A DNA stretch of 57,802 nt from Bacillota bacterium (GTDB lineage Bacteria > Bacillota > Clostridia > Lachnospirales > Lachnospiraceae): positions 1 to 57,802 of the forward strand of contig JAEZOB010000051.1 of NCBI GenBank assembly GCA_023414355.1, in the 5' to 3' direction. Shown piece after piece: positions 1-7,815 of the stretch. Position 1 is the stretch's first letter. Every line of letters starts with the position of its first letter. Both the position numbers and the translations under genes were made by a program. The notes under the pieces were generated by a model that was given only the letters and a program-made list of their open reading frames with translations, ran no database searches and was not told the DNA's origin.

Positions 1-150
1 CGAGGTCCGGGGGACCTCGGGTTTGCGCGGACCGGAGCGAAGCGGAGAAGCACGAGGTCCGGGGGACCTCGGGTTTGCGCGGACCGGAGCGAAGCGGAGA
101 AGCACGAGGTCCGGGGGACCTCGGCTCTGCGCGGACCGGAGCGAAGCGGG
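1..150. repeat. GC-rich 52-bp tandem repeat array, left copy
   Basis: Two full 52-bp units (1-52, 53-104) and a third (105-150) that breaks off into ATTCGAATTC. Each unit opens with a perfect 8-bp hairpin (CGAGGTCC, loop GGG, GGACCTCG) followed by GCGCGGACCGGAGCGAAGCG. The array probably continues to the left of the window. It is far richer in GC than its surroundings, and the same unit recurs at 1461-1562 in the same orientation. Bases 151-254 hold nothing I recognise except a short TTCGAA run resembling the T-arm end of the nearby tRNA. Function unknown. Confidence 0.85.
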
Positions 151-254
151 ATTCGAATTCTATCCCCCTTCTAAAAATACTGATAGAAAGGGATTTTCCG
201 GCACATCCATTTACTACGTACTAAAGAGGGTACTCAAAAGATATCAATAAAAAG

Positions 255-989
255 TTAGTTGTTTAGCCATACTAGCGTTTCTCCGGAATTTATACATTTT
301 ATAGGGCCAGATTTCAAATCATGCTCTAACTGGTTGAGACCAAGTATATATTCATCATTAGGTATTAAATGAAACATTGAGTATCCTTTATTTCTAACAA
401 GCTCAACAAAATCCGATGTTACTAATGATTCATTATTATCATTCATTATAGTAGTTTTTATATGAATTAAAGAATGGCTTTTTGCTTCATTAATTATTTC
501 ATCTATATCAGGATATCTCTCCTTATCTACAATAGCGGTAGAAGGAAAATATTTAACATAAAATCGATTATCAATTTGATTATGAGATTCTGTTACAATG
601 CATATTTTTCCACCTTTCTTTAGCACTCTTGCAATCTCTGTAAACATTAATCCAATATCAGGAATATGATGTATAACATCTGTCATGTATATAAAATCAA
701 AATAATTATCTTCAAAGGGTATGCATTCATGGTTCCCTTTTACAAAGACTATATTTGGATTCTTTGCCTTTGCTTTTTCTCTCATCCCATCTGAAGGCTC
801 AACACCATATACTTGAGCTACGGAGTGCTTATTTATGGTATTGGCATAATTACCTGTTCCGCAGCCAAAGTCTAATATCCGAGTTTTGTTGGTTGCTTTG
901 ATTTCTTCTAAAAATAAATCAATTATTTCTCTTTCTTCATTTCTAACATTATCATAGATTTGTGAGATTTCATTATAATCTACAGACAT
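255..989 (-). CDS. Class I SAM-dependent methyltransferase
   Basis: A 244-residue soluble Rossmann-fold methyltransferase. Motif I is visible as ILDFGCGTGNYA near residue 45, followed by an acidic loop (VEPSDGM) and the post-motif YFDFIYMTDVIHHI typical of Methyltransf_11/UbiE-like enzymes. The substrate cannot be told. The frame stays open 117 codons further upstream, but the ATG at 989 is chosen because a GAGGAG ribosome-binding site lies just before it and the family normally begins shortly before motif I. It lies alone between two GC-rich repeat arrays and is head-to-head with an integrase relic, so it looks like cargo of a decayed mobile element. It is more AT-rich than the core genes of the window, which also suggests transfer (inference). 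Confidence 0.85.
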   Translation of the reverse strand: MSVDYNEISQIYDNVRNEEREIIDLFLEEIKATNKTRILDFGCGTGNYANTINKHSVAQVYGVEPSDGMREKAKAKNPNIVFVKGNHECIPFEDNYFDFIYMTDVIHHIPDIGLMFTEIARVLKKGGKICIVTESHNQIDNRFYVKYFPSTAIVDKERYPDIDEIINEAKSHSLIHIKTTIMNDNNESLVTSDFVELVRNKGYSMFHLIPNDEYILGLNQLEHDLKSGPIKCINSGETLVWLNN

Positions 990-1069
990 TTTAATCGCTC
1001 CTCGCTTAATATAATATGTATAATTATACAATAAATAGAATATAAATGCAATACTATATTTTACATATT

Positions 1070-1390
1070 TGGAAACCCGTGAAATACATATCCACCGGAG
1101 GAAAGTCATATGGCAGATAAGAACGGAGAGCTCAAGGTGGTTATCGTAGAGTATACAAAGAAGAAGAGCCCAGCAGGCGACCGGTATCTCCCGATAAGTG
1201 ATTACGAAATCAACCTTTATCGGATGGTGAAGCAAATCAATGAAGAAGTTGGTTGTTGTGACAATGATTTCGTCTTCTGTGATGGAGAAGGAAGAACAAC
1301 CAAGGGAAAGAAAAGACCAAACAGATAATGATAGATTCACTTTCGTATTTGAATGGAAACAACTTTCTCAGGCGTACTCAAATCAACTAA
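1070..1390 (+). pseudogene. Tyrosine recombinase (phage-type integrase) remnant
   Basis: Three pieces in different frames read like one integrase. TREIHIHRRKV (about 1075-1107) leads by a 2-nt frame change into ADKNGELKVVIVEYTKKKSP...RYLPISDYEINLYRMVKQINEE...DFVFCDGEGRTT (1113 to about 1303), the central part of Lachnospiraceae integrases. After a deletion and another frame change comes KEKTKQIMIDSLSYLNG followed by NNFLRRTQIN and a stop at 1388, which resembles the C-terminal tail of the same proteins. The catalytic segment carrying the HxxR and Tyr residues is missing, as is the N-terminal domain. The ATG at 1110 has a GGAGG before it, but is better explained as internal sequence. No activity is expected. 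Neighbours: a methyltransferase, GC-rich repeats and tRNA-Gly, a common integration target class. Confidence 0.65.
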
Positions 1391-1460
1391 AACGAAAAAT
1401 CGCCAGAAGCCTTATGAATAAAGGACTTCTGACGATAATAATCAAACGCGAGACGGCGCA

Positions 1461-1562
1461 CGAGGTCCGGGGGACCTCGGCTCTGCGCGGACCGGAGCGA
1501 AGCGGAGAAGCACGAGGTCCGGGGGACCTCGGCTCTGCGCGGACCGGAGCGGAGCGGAGACA
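1461..1562. repeat. GC-rich 52-bp tandem repeat array, right copy
   Basis: Two units (1461-1512 and 1513-1562) nearly identical to the array at 1-150 and in the same orientation, each beginning with the CGAGGTCC/GGACCTCG hairpin. The left flank (CGCGAGACGG, 1447-1456) and the right flank (ATTCGAAC, 1562-1569) each match pieces of the adjacent tRNA-Gly 3' half as read on this strand. A separate perfect hairpin, CGAGTCCA/TGGACTCG, follows at 1572-1591. Confidence 0.85.
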
Positions 1563-1595
1563 TTCGAACTTCGAGTCCAGGATTGGACTCGAATA

Positions 1596-1636
1596 AAGTA
1601 AAAAAGGATATCCATTAGGATATCCTTTTTACTTTA
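1596..1636 (-). terminator. Terminator of tRNA-Gly, bidirectional
   Basis: A long perfect inverted repeat, AAAAAGGATATCC / GGATATCCTTTTT with an ATTA loop, bounded by A and T runs on both sides. It lies directly 3' of the tRNA on the minus strand and would also stop transcription from the left. Confidence 0.85.
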
Positions 1637-1640
1637 TGAC

Positions 1641-1712
1641 AGCGCGAGACGGGATTCGAACCCGCGACCCTCGCCTTGGCAAGGCGATACTCCACCACTG
1701 AGCCACTCGCGC
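1641..1712 (-). tRNA. tRNA-Gly (anticodon GCC)
   Basis: Read on the minus strand, the cloverleaf is complete: acceptor GCGCGAG/CTCGCGC with discriminator U, D-arm containing GGCTCAGTGGTGGAGT, anticodon stem-loop TCGCC-TTGCCAA-GGCGA with anticodon GCC, and T-arm with GGTTCGAATCC. CCA is not encoded. It stands alone with its own promoter and terminator. Its 3' half resembles fragments found around the nearby repeat arrays, so it is a plausible attachment site for the decayed element to its left (inference). Confidence 0.96.
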
Positions 1713-1756
1713 ATTTATGTCTTTGTGCTCTCTTGTGTTTTGTGAGCACATGACAT

Positions 1757-1785
1757 AATATACTATAGATTGGTTTGAATGTCAA
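1757..1785 (-). promoter_or_regulatory. Sigma-A promoter of tRNA-Gly
   Basis: On the minus strand TTGACA (1785-1780), a 17-bp spacer and TATATT (1762-1757), about 45 bases before the tRNA 5' end. A TGTGCTC/GAGCACA inverted repeat (1724-1730 with 1744-1750) lies in the short leader. Confidence 0.8.
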
Positions 1786-1839
1786 TACCTACGGGTTAAA
1801 TTTTTGAATTCTTTTTATAATTTATATTATTCATTTAAT

Positions 1840-2604
1840 TTAAGCAATTGAGATGGTGCAGACATACTCATTGTTTTGGAAGGACTTGTTCTTCAGCACA
1901 TCTGATTTCGATAAGGCGACATCTACCCAGAGTTCCTCCGCGGTAAGCAGGAGATTAGCCATCATAATACCCATGTCGATCATTTTATTATAGTCCAAGG
2001 CTTTGGCGATGAAAAGGTTCTTCTTGGCGAAGACATGAATTCGGTTTTTATATACCACAAAGCGCCAAGGCTGACTGTTAAGCGCAGAAGGGGCGAGTCT
2101 TGCCGCTGATAATACCTGCTTAATATCAGGGGTGACCTCCTCCTTATAGACAATGATTTCTTCTTCTGGCAGACGCTTTGCCTTATCACTATCGCGGTAA
2201 AGAGTGGAGTTTGTCTTACCGAAGGCAAGAGCAACCACATATTCATATTTCATAGTAGCTTTGAGGCTGCTGCCGGGGTAAGCCACAAGGAAGCAAGTGC
2301 CATAACCCTTCGTTGCCAGATACAGATTCATTTGCTGCATCAGATAACCGGCATTCAACATGTAATCCTCCTTGGTCTCAGAGGAGATACATAGATAATA
2401 CGGAGCCTTTACATTGAAGGGTCCGTAGAAACCCTGCTTTGCCTCAATATTGCTAACCAGCTTAAATTCCACAGCGATTCCATCAATCAGCATGGGCAGC
2501 TGATTTGCGTATTCCAGGAGCCCTGCGATTTCCTCCCACTCCAATTTTTCCTGCTTGAAATGGCGGATGCTCCTTCTGGAAAATATAGCTTCAAATGTAT
2601 TCAT
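1840..2604 (-). CDS. Nitroreductase-family protein (TM1586-like)
   Basis: A 254-residue protein with the flavin-binding opening RRSIRHF near residue 11 and a second signature, AARLAPSALNSQPWRF, near residue 168. That pattern fits the TM1586-type nitroreductase family, in which two half-domains form an FMN fold; family assignment is from recall. Probable role: NAD(P)H-dependent FMN oxidoreductase, substrate unknown. The start follows AAGGAAGAAGG at good distance. It lies 20 bases after the AraC-type regulator gene on the same strand, so the two probably form an operon. Confidence 0.8.
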   Translation of the reverse strand: MNTFEAIFSRRSIRHFKQEKLEWEEIAGLLEYANQLPMLIDGIAVEFKLVSNIEAKQGFYGPFNVKAPYYLCISSETKEDYMLNAGYLMQQMNLYLATKGYGTCFLVAYPGSSLKATMKYEYVVALAFGKTNSTLYRDSDKAKRLPEEEIIVYKEEVTPDIKQVLSAARLAPSALNSQPWRFVVYKNRIHVFAKKNLFIAKALDYNKMIDMGIMMANLLLTAEELWVDVALSKSDVLKNKSFQNNEYVCTISIA

Positions 2605-2624
2605 CTTTTTGATAACCTTCTTCC

Positions 2625-3494
2625 TTACTCGTTGGCAGCATTGTTGTGCATGGCTCTTTTCTTATAATAAAGTGGGGAGATACCATAGTACTTCTTGAAT
2701 AACTTACTGAAATGGTAAACATCATCATAGCCCACCTGATTTGCGATGCTTTTGATACTGCCGCCTTCGCTGTTCAGCAAAATGTCCTTTGCTTTCTCCA
2801 GACGAATCTTGATTAAATAGTTTATGGGTGACTCACCTGTCTCTTCCTTAAAAATCTTAGAGATATAGACAGGGCTTAAATACATATTATGTGCAATCTG
2901 TTCCAAAGAAATTTTATGCTCGTAATTTTCATTCAGATAGTTAATGATGCGATTTACGGCATAGCTTTTATTATAGGATTCGAAGTTACAGCCCTTCTGA
3001 TCTGTTTTCTCAACCTCTGCGATTTCACGCATTATTAATAGAAGCATCTGCATCAAATGCGTCTTGAACATAAAATATCTACCAACCTGATTGCTTTCCT
3101 TATCTGCAATCATGGAAAAGCAATGCATGGAGATTTCCTGCTTCAGCTCCCCGGTAGTATGGAGAATACAGCTATCATCGGGCAATTCGATCGAGTTAGG
3201 GCTCATATTCTTGAAATGGAAATCCGTAAAGCCGGAGATGAATTCAATGGTAGGTTCCTTCGGATTTGTAATAATATGAGTATGCTTCACACCGGGATTA
3301 CAGATTAATAGGTCGCCGGCTTCCACATCATATTCTTTTCCCTCTACAAGATATTTCCCCTTTCCGGATAAAATATATGCCAGCTCAGCAAAGTCATGAT
3401 CATGATAGACCCCTTCGGTCACCATCTTAACTTTCGAAACATAGAAAACAGTCGGATTAAAATCATTATAGGTTAAATCATAATCAAAGGCCAT
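2625..3494 (-). CDS. AraC-family transcriptional regulator with cupin-type sensor domain
   Basis: 289 residues. The N-terminal half reads like an AraC-type cupin: HDHDFAELAYILSGKGKYLV near residue 30, then GDLLICNPGVKHTHII. The C-terminal ~100 residues are a double helix-turn-helix (ISLEQIAHNMYLSPVYISKI and SIKSIANQVGYDDVYHFSKL), ending in the family hallmark YYGISPLYYK. It should bind a small ligand and act on a nearby promoter, possibly its own operon with the nitroreductase-like gene. The ATG at 3494 is preferred over an in-frame start 12 codons upstream because GGGAGGA precedes it. Confidence 0.88.
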   Translation of the reverse strand: MAFDYDLTYNDFNPTVFYVSKVKMVTEGVYHDHDFAELAYILSGKGKYLVEGKEYDVEAGDLLICNPGVKHTHIITNPKEPTIEFISGFTDFHFKNMSPNSIELPDDSCILHTTGELKQEISMHCFSMIADKESNQVGRYFMFKTHLMQMLLLIMREIAEVEKTDQKGCNFESYNKSYAVNRIINYLNENYEHKISLEQIAHNMYLSPVYISKIFKEETGESPINYLIKIRLEKAKDILLNSEGGSIKSIANQVGYDDVYHFSKLFKKYYGISPLYYKKRAMHNNAANE

Positions 3495-3741
3495 AATAAG
3501 TCCCATCCTCCCATTGCTGCACGAAACCATACTTCGTTAGAACATATATCCGGTTTAGGTCAAAGTAGTATTACATTAGAAAATATTATATCATTAGAAG
3601 TCGGCTCTGGTAAATGAAATTTTAAAAAATATTTATGGGTTTTCATGGATTTAGTATAAAATACCCAGTAGATGGGTGCTGTTTTGCCCTTCGATAAAGT
3701 GATAAACGGAAATTATACTTGGTACTTCTTACAGGTAATTC

Positions 3742-3770
3742 TTGAAGGTTTTCTTGGAATAAGGTAAAAT
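3742..3770 (+). promoter_or_regulatory. Probable mutY promoter
   Basis: TTGAAG (3742-3747), 17-bp spacer, TAAAAT (3765-3770), about 80 bases before mutY. The rest of the 357-base gap 3495-3851 shows no gene or strong structure. Confidence 0.55.
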
Positions 3771-3851
3771 ATCTGGGTATGTAAATAACGGAGATCAGAT
3801 TGTACTCCAAACAGGATTTATCATGGAAAAACTTATACGAGGAAAAATAAT

Positions 3852-4925
3852 ATGACATATGATTATAAAGAGATTACACCGTATTTGCTTCAATGGTTCG
3901 ATTATAATGCACGAATATTGCCGTGGAGAGAGAACCCAAAGTCTTATTATGTCTGGGTTTCGGAGATTATGCTACAGCAGACAAGAGTAGAAGCAGTAAA
4001 GGGATACTTTGACCGCTTTATCACTGCCATACCTGATGTCAGTGCTCTGGCTGAAGCGGAGGAGGAAAAACTATTAAAACTGTGGGAGGGCCTCGGTTAT
4101 TATAACCGAGTCAGAAACCTGCAGAAAGCAGCTCTAATTCTTCGGGATCAGTATGATGGTGAGCTGCCTGCAAGCTACGAGGAGCTGAAATCTCTTCCGG
4201 GGATAGGAGAATATACCGCAGGAGCGATCGCTTCCATTGCATACGGTCTGCCCGTCCCGGCAGTGGACGGAAATGTTCTCCGTGTGATGAAGCGAATTGC
4301 GGGAAGCTTTGATGATATCACGAAAGCTACTGTAAAAAAAGCACTTTGGGAAGATATCAATGCTATGATACCGAAGGATCGACCCGGTGACTTCAATCAA
4401 TCCCTGATGGAACTGGGAGCTACCGTGTGTCTGCCGAATGGAAGACCCTTATGTGAGCAATGTCCCGTGATGCATCTGTGTAAAGCCTTTCATGAGGGAA
4501 CCTTCCTTCAGCTTCCGGTCAAGCCGGGCAGAAAGGAACGCAGAAGGGAAGAAAGGACGATTTTGCTGATGGAATGTGACGGTAGATTTGCAATCCGTAA
4601 GCGTCCGGAAAAGGGGCTGTTATCAGGACTATGGGAACTGCCCAGTCTGGAGGAAAAGCTGTCTATAACCAACCTGGAAAAATATCTTGAGGCACACGAG
4701 ATTGAGACAATCGAGCTTTATTCTCTGGGTGAAGCGAAGCATATCTTTACCCATGTGGAATGGCATATGGTAGGTTATCGATTGGTGCTGTCTGAATTAC
4801 CTGTAGGTTACTGTACGGCCAAAGATATCCTATGGACCAAACCACAGGAAATCGTCGAAAAATATAGTATACCGAATGCTTTTTCGGCCTTTACGAAGTT
4901 TATAAAAGGGAAAGAAATCCACTGA
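3852..4925 (+). CDS. mutY: A/G-specific adenine glycosylase MutY
   Basis: 357 residues, normal length. It removes adenine mispaired with 8-oxoguanine or guanine in base-excision repair. Visible: the glycosylase motif WVSEIMLQQTRV with catalytic Glu38; helix-hairpin-helix LPGIGEYTAGAI (residues 115-126); catalytic Asp139 in VDGNVLR; an iron-sulfur loop C193-X7-C201-X2-C204-X5-C210, with X7 instead of the enterobacterial X6; and a C-terminal MutT-like domain (about 225-357) that recognises 8-oxoguanine. The start is the ATG after GAGGAAAAATAAT. It is followed by an unrelated lipoprotein gene. Confidence 0.95.
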   Translation: MTYDYKEITPYLLQWFDYNARILPWRENPKSYYVWVSEIMLQQTRVEAVKGYFDRFITAIPDVSALAEAEEEKLLKLWEGLGYYNRVRNLQKAALILRDQYDGELPASYEELKSLPGIGEYTAGAIASIAYGLPVPAVDGNVLRVMKRIAGSFDDITKATVKKALWEDINAMIPKDRPGDFNQSLMELGATVCLPNGRPLCEQCPVMHLCKAFHEGTFLQLPVKPGRKERRREERTILLMECDGRFAIRKRPEKGLLSGLWELPSLEEKLSITNLEKYLEAHEIETIELYSLGEAKHIFTHVEWHMVGYRLVLSELPVGYCTAKDILWTKPQEIVEKYSIPNAFSAFTKFIKGKEIH

Positions 4926-5007
4926 AATGATAAATAATCATTGTAATATAGGACAAATGTGCTATGATAGTAAGGGAATTTATTGAAAACAGTTGGAGTG
5001 TGGACTT

Positions 5008-5592
5008 ATGAAGAAAAGCATAATTTTTATTATATTAGCCGCAGTGATCATGTTCACGGGATGCGGAAAAGAGCAACAGATGACGGATTTTATACCAACA
5101 CAGGCGCCGACAGAAGATAACAAAGGCGTTGATGGAACAGAAGCTACAGGGGATACGGAACCGAACGGAGAAGTGACCGAAGCAACAGGAGAAGATGCTG
5201 CAGAGACTACATCTTCTGAAGCAGAAACAGCGGAACCGACACAGAAGGCCATCCATGTAGGACAGACCACGACTAAGTACGTAAAGCTGGATGAATATGA
5301 TGCAGTCCTGAATGTTCGTGCGACACCCAGTAAGGATGGAGAAATCGTGGGATTTCTCGTACATACAGAAAAAGTACAGGTTGTTGAGATGAAAGATGGC
5401 TGGGCAAGTATTAAGTTTAATGATGGAGTATATTACATAAGCTCGGATTTCCTCGTAGACAAGCGTCCGGAATATATTGATCCACCGACTAAGGCACCAA
5501 CGCCGACAAAAGCACCGACGAAAGCACCGACTAAGGCACCTAAGCCGGCGGCAGATTCTACGGGTCAGGGGGATGCTCCGCCTGAGATATAA
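5008..5592 (+). CDS. Lipoprotein with bacterial SH3 domain
   Basis: 194 residues. A lipoprotein signal peptide ends in the lipobox FTGC with Cys19 as the lipidated residue. Residues 25-85 form a low-complexity Thr/Glu/Ala-rich linker. An SH3b domain follows (about 90-155: AVLNVRATPSKDGEIVGFL ... DGWASIKFNDG), of the kind that binds peptidoglycan or peptides. The tail is a short repeat of T-K-A-P units (about 163-183). Expected on the outer face of the membrane. The start at 5008 is preferred over an ATG-less extension because GGAG sits 9 bases upstream and it gives a clean signal peptide. Specific role unknown. Confidence 0.82.
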   Translation: MKKSIIFIILAAVIMFTGCGKEQQMTDFIPTQAPTEDNKGVDGTEATGDTEPNGEVTEATGEDAAETTSSEAETAEPTQKAIHVGQTTTKYVKLDEYDAVLNVRATPSKDGEIVGFLVHTEKVQVVEMKDGWASIKFNDGVYYISSDFLVDKRPEYIDPPTKAPTPTKAPTKAPTKAPKPAADSTGQGDAPPEI

Positions 5593-5607
5593 AGAATGAA
5601 TATATGT

Positions 5608-6495
5608 TTATTGAATTGTTGTGATATAATCCATAAATTTTTGCATGGAATCAGAGAGGAAGGCGTTTTTTGAATAGGAAAAGCCGACCTCTCTTTTATT
5701 CACGGGAATTTTAAGGGGTATCTGTACCAGAGTACCTTCTTCGAGCTCTTTTTGTACAAATTCCTTGATTACGCAGGCAACACCGAGACTGGTTTTTGCA
5801 AATTCAATGAGCAGGTCCATGTTACTGATCTCGAGAATATGCTTAGGTTCGATAGAATTAGTCTTGAAGTAATTCTCGATATATTTTCTCGATACATTCT
5901 CTTCATCCAGAAGCATGATATTAGCGGAGGAAAAGAGATCTGTTGCATTATCTCTAAGCTTAAGGTTGTTCAAATACGATCTGGTAGCTACGAAGATATC
6001 CTCAATCTGTCCCAGAGAATAGAAAGTAAAAGCATCACTTCCCGGCTTTGCCACAAGTCCTACATCCAGGGAATTGCTCTCCAATAGCTTCAGCGTATGG
6101 GAGGAGGATTGATTGTCTATGGTGATCTTGATATGAGGATTCTCCTTCACAAAACCATCCAGATAGGGAAGCAGAAGATACTTGCACAAAGTAGTGCTGG
6201 CGCCGATACGCAGGTGTCCGATACCAAGATTATGTATCTGTCTTAAATTCTCCTCGGCACGTTGCAGAGTATCAAAGGCACTTTTCGTATAATCATATAG
6301 AAGTTTCCCTTCTTCTGTCAGCTTCACTCCGCGTGAACTTCTGATAAATAAAGTGAGAGCGAGATTATCCTCCAGACTTTGGATAGATTTACTGACAGCA
6401 GGCTGGCTGATATATAGCTGTTTGGCGGCCCGGGATATGTTACCTGCTTCGGCTACACAATTGAAAATGTAATATAAGGATAGATTTTGCTCCAT
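5608..6495 (-). CDS. LysR-family transcriptional regulator, divergent from leuBCD
   Basis: 295 residues with the standard LysR plan: N-terminal winged helix-turn-helix (AGNISRAAKQLYISQPAVSKSIQ near residue 16) and a periplasmic-binding-protein-like effector domain (GHLRIGASTTLCKYLLLPYL from about residue 91). It is transcribed away from leuB across a 184-base gap that contains a T-N11-A palindrome, the usual LysR operator, so control of leuBCD and itself is likely (inference). The effector is not readable from sequence. Its 3' end lies 15 bases from the convergent lipoprotein gene. Confidence 0.9.
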   Translation of the reverse strand: MEQNLSLYYIFNCVAEAGNISRAAKQLYISQPAVSKSIQSLEDNLALTLFIRSSRGVKLTEEGKLLYDYTKSAFDTLQRAEENLRQIHNLGIGHLRIGASTTLCKYLLLPYLDGFVKENPHIKITIDNQSSSHTLKLLESNSLDVGLVAKPGSDAFTFYSLGQIEDIFVATRSYLNNLKLRDNATDLFSSANIMLLDEENVSRKYIENYFKTNSIEPKHILEISNMDLLIEFAKTSLGVACVIKEFVQKELEEGTLVQIPLKIPVNKREVGFSYSKNAFLSDSMQKFMDYITTIQ

Positions 6496-6548
6496 TGCAA
6501 TACCTCCTGTGTTTAAAAATCATGATAGAATTTTATTAATGATAGATC

Positions 6549-6563
6549 ATAACTTTTGGTTAT
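6549..6563. promoter_or_regulatory. LysR-type operator (T-N11-A palindrome)
   Basis: ATAAC-TTTTG-GTTAT, a perfect 5-bp dyad that satisfies T-N11-A, centred between the divergent LysR gene and leuB. It is the only such perfect dyad I see in the gap. Confidence 0.6.
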
Positions 6564-6634
6564 AGCCAGTATTATTAATATGTATTTTAATTATAACAGA
6601 CACTGTGATAAAATAGCAATAAGAAAATAAGGCA

Positions 6635-6650
6635 GCAGGTTAAAACCTGC
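6635..6650 (+). other. Hairpin in the leuB leader
   Basis: GCAGGT-TAAA-ACCTGC, a 6-bp perfect stem about 30 bases before the leuB start and just before the ribosome-binding site AGAAGGAG. No T-run follows, so it is not a terminator. Possible translational or mRNA-stability element. Confidence 0.45.
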
Positions 6651-6679
6651 GATTATGGTGCAGAAGGAGTGTTTTTCGT

Positions 6680-7762
6680 ATGACTTATAAAATTGCCGTC
6701 ATTCCGGGAGATGGTATTGGACCGGAGATAATAACAGAAGCGAAGAAGGTACTGGATCAAGTTGGAAAGAAGTTCGGGCATGAGTTTTGCTATACAGAGG
6801 TACTCATGGGTGGAGTATCGATCGATGCGCATGGTGTTCCGCTGACAGAGGAGGCGCTTGAGACTGCAAAGAACAGTGATTCCATTTTGCTCGGAGCTGT
6901 TGGAGGAAATGTAGGACAGTCCAACTGGTACAGCCTACCACCACATCTTAGACCGGAGGCCGGTTTGCTGGCGATCCGAAAAGGCTTGAAGCTTTTTGCG
7001 AATATTCGCCCTGCTATCCTTTTTAGCGAACTGAAAGGAGCCTGCCCGTTAAAGGATGAGATTATTGGGGATGGTTTTGACTTCGTTGTGATGCGTGAGC
7101 TTACCGGAGGACTTTACTTCGGCGATCGCTATACCACTGAGGAAAATGGAGTCAGGAAAGCAACGGATATTCTTGTATATGACGAGAATGAGATCAGAAG
7201 AATTGCCAAATGGGCTTTTGAAATCGCAATGAAGAGAAATAAAAAGGTATGCAGTGTAGATAAAGCAAATGTGCTCGACTCCTCCAGACTGTGGAGAAAG
7301 GTCACGAAGGAGGTTGCTAAGGATTATCCTGAGGTCGAACTGAGTGATATGCTGGTGGATAACTGCGCGATGCAGCTGGTGAAGAACCCGAGACAATTTG
7401 ATGTAATTCTGACCGAGAATATGTTCGGTGATATCCTATCGGATGAGGCAAGTATGATTACCGGTTCCATCGGTATGCTGGCTTCCGCCAGTCTCGGTGA
7501 CACAAAGCTTGGACTGTATGAACCCAGCCACGGATCAGCACCGGATATCGCAGGACAGAATAAAGCCAATCCGATTGCAACCATTTTATCCGCAGCTATG
7601 ATGCTCCGTTATTCCTTCGATCTGAATCAGGAAGCGGATTGTGTTGAAGAAGCAGTGAAGACAGTTCTGAAGAAGGGTTATAGGACCATCGATATCATGT
7701 CAGAGGGCATGACGAGGGTAGGCACGAAGGAGATGGGGGATCTGATCCTCGGTGAGATATAA
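6680..7762 (+). CDS. leuB: 3-isopropylmalate dehydrogenase LeuB
   Basis: 360 residues, full length. It oxidises and decarboxylates (2R,3S)-3-isopropylmalate to 2-oxoisocaproate with NAD. Visible: N-terminal IAVIPGDGIGPEI, the isopropylmalate-specific region LLAIRKGLKLFANIRP, RELTGGLYFG, the catalytic Lys/Asp segment (CSVDKANVLDSSRLWR; DMLVDNCAMQLV), NMFGDILSDEASMITGSIG and the NAD-binding EPSHGSAPDIAGQNKANP. First gene of leuB-leuC-leuD. leuA is not in the window. Confidence 0.97.
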   Translation: MTYKIAVIPGDGIGPEIITEAKKVLDQVGKKFGHEFCYTEVLMGGVSIDAHGVPLTEEALETAKNSDSILLGAVGGNVGQSNWYSLPPHLRPEAGLLAIRKGLKLFANIRPAILFSELKGACPLKDEIIGDGFDFVVMRELTGGLYFGDRYTTEENGVRKATDILVYDENEIRRIAKWAFEIAMKRNKKVCSVDKANVLDSSRLWRKVTKEVAKDYPEVELSDMLVDNCAMQLVKNPRQFDVILTENMFGDILSDEASMITGSIGMLASASLGDTKLGLYEPSHGSAPDIAGQNKANPIATILSAAMMLRYSFDLNQEADCVEEAVKTVLKKGYRTIDIMSEGMTRVGTKEMGDLILGEI

Positions 7763-7815
7763 TTCATGACGAAAGCAGTATCAATGATTTGGGACGAATA
7801 GAAGGAGGAAAAACG

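Noticed and set aside
1..150. CRISPR array
   Set aside because: Units are contiguous 52-mers with no unique spacers, and no cas genes are near.
23..250. Reading frame through the GC-rich repeats (also 1240-1596)
   Set aside because: The translations follow the repeat units, lack a ribosome-binding site and match nothing; they are open by composition only.
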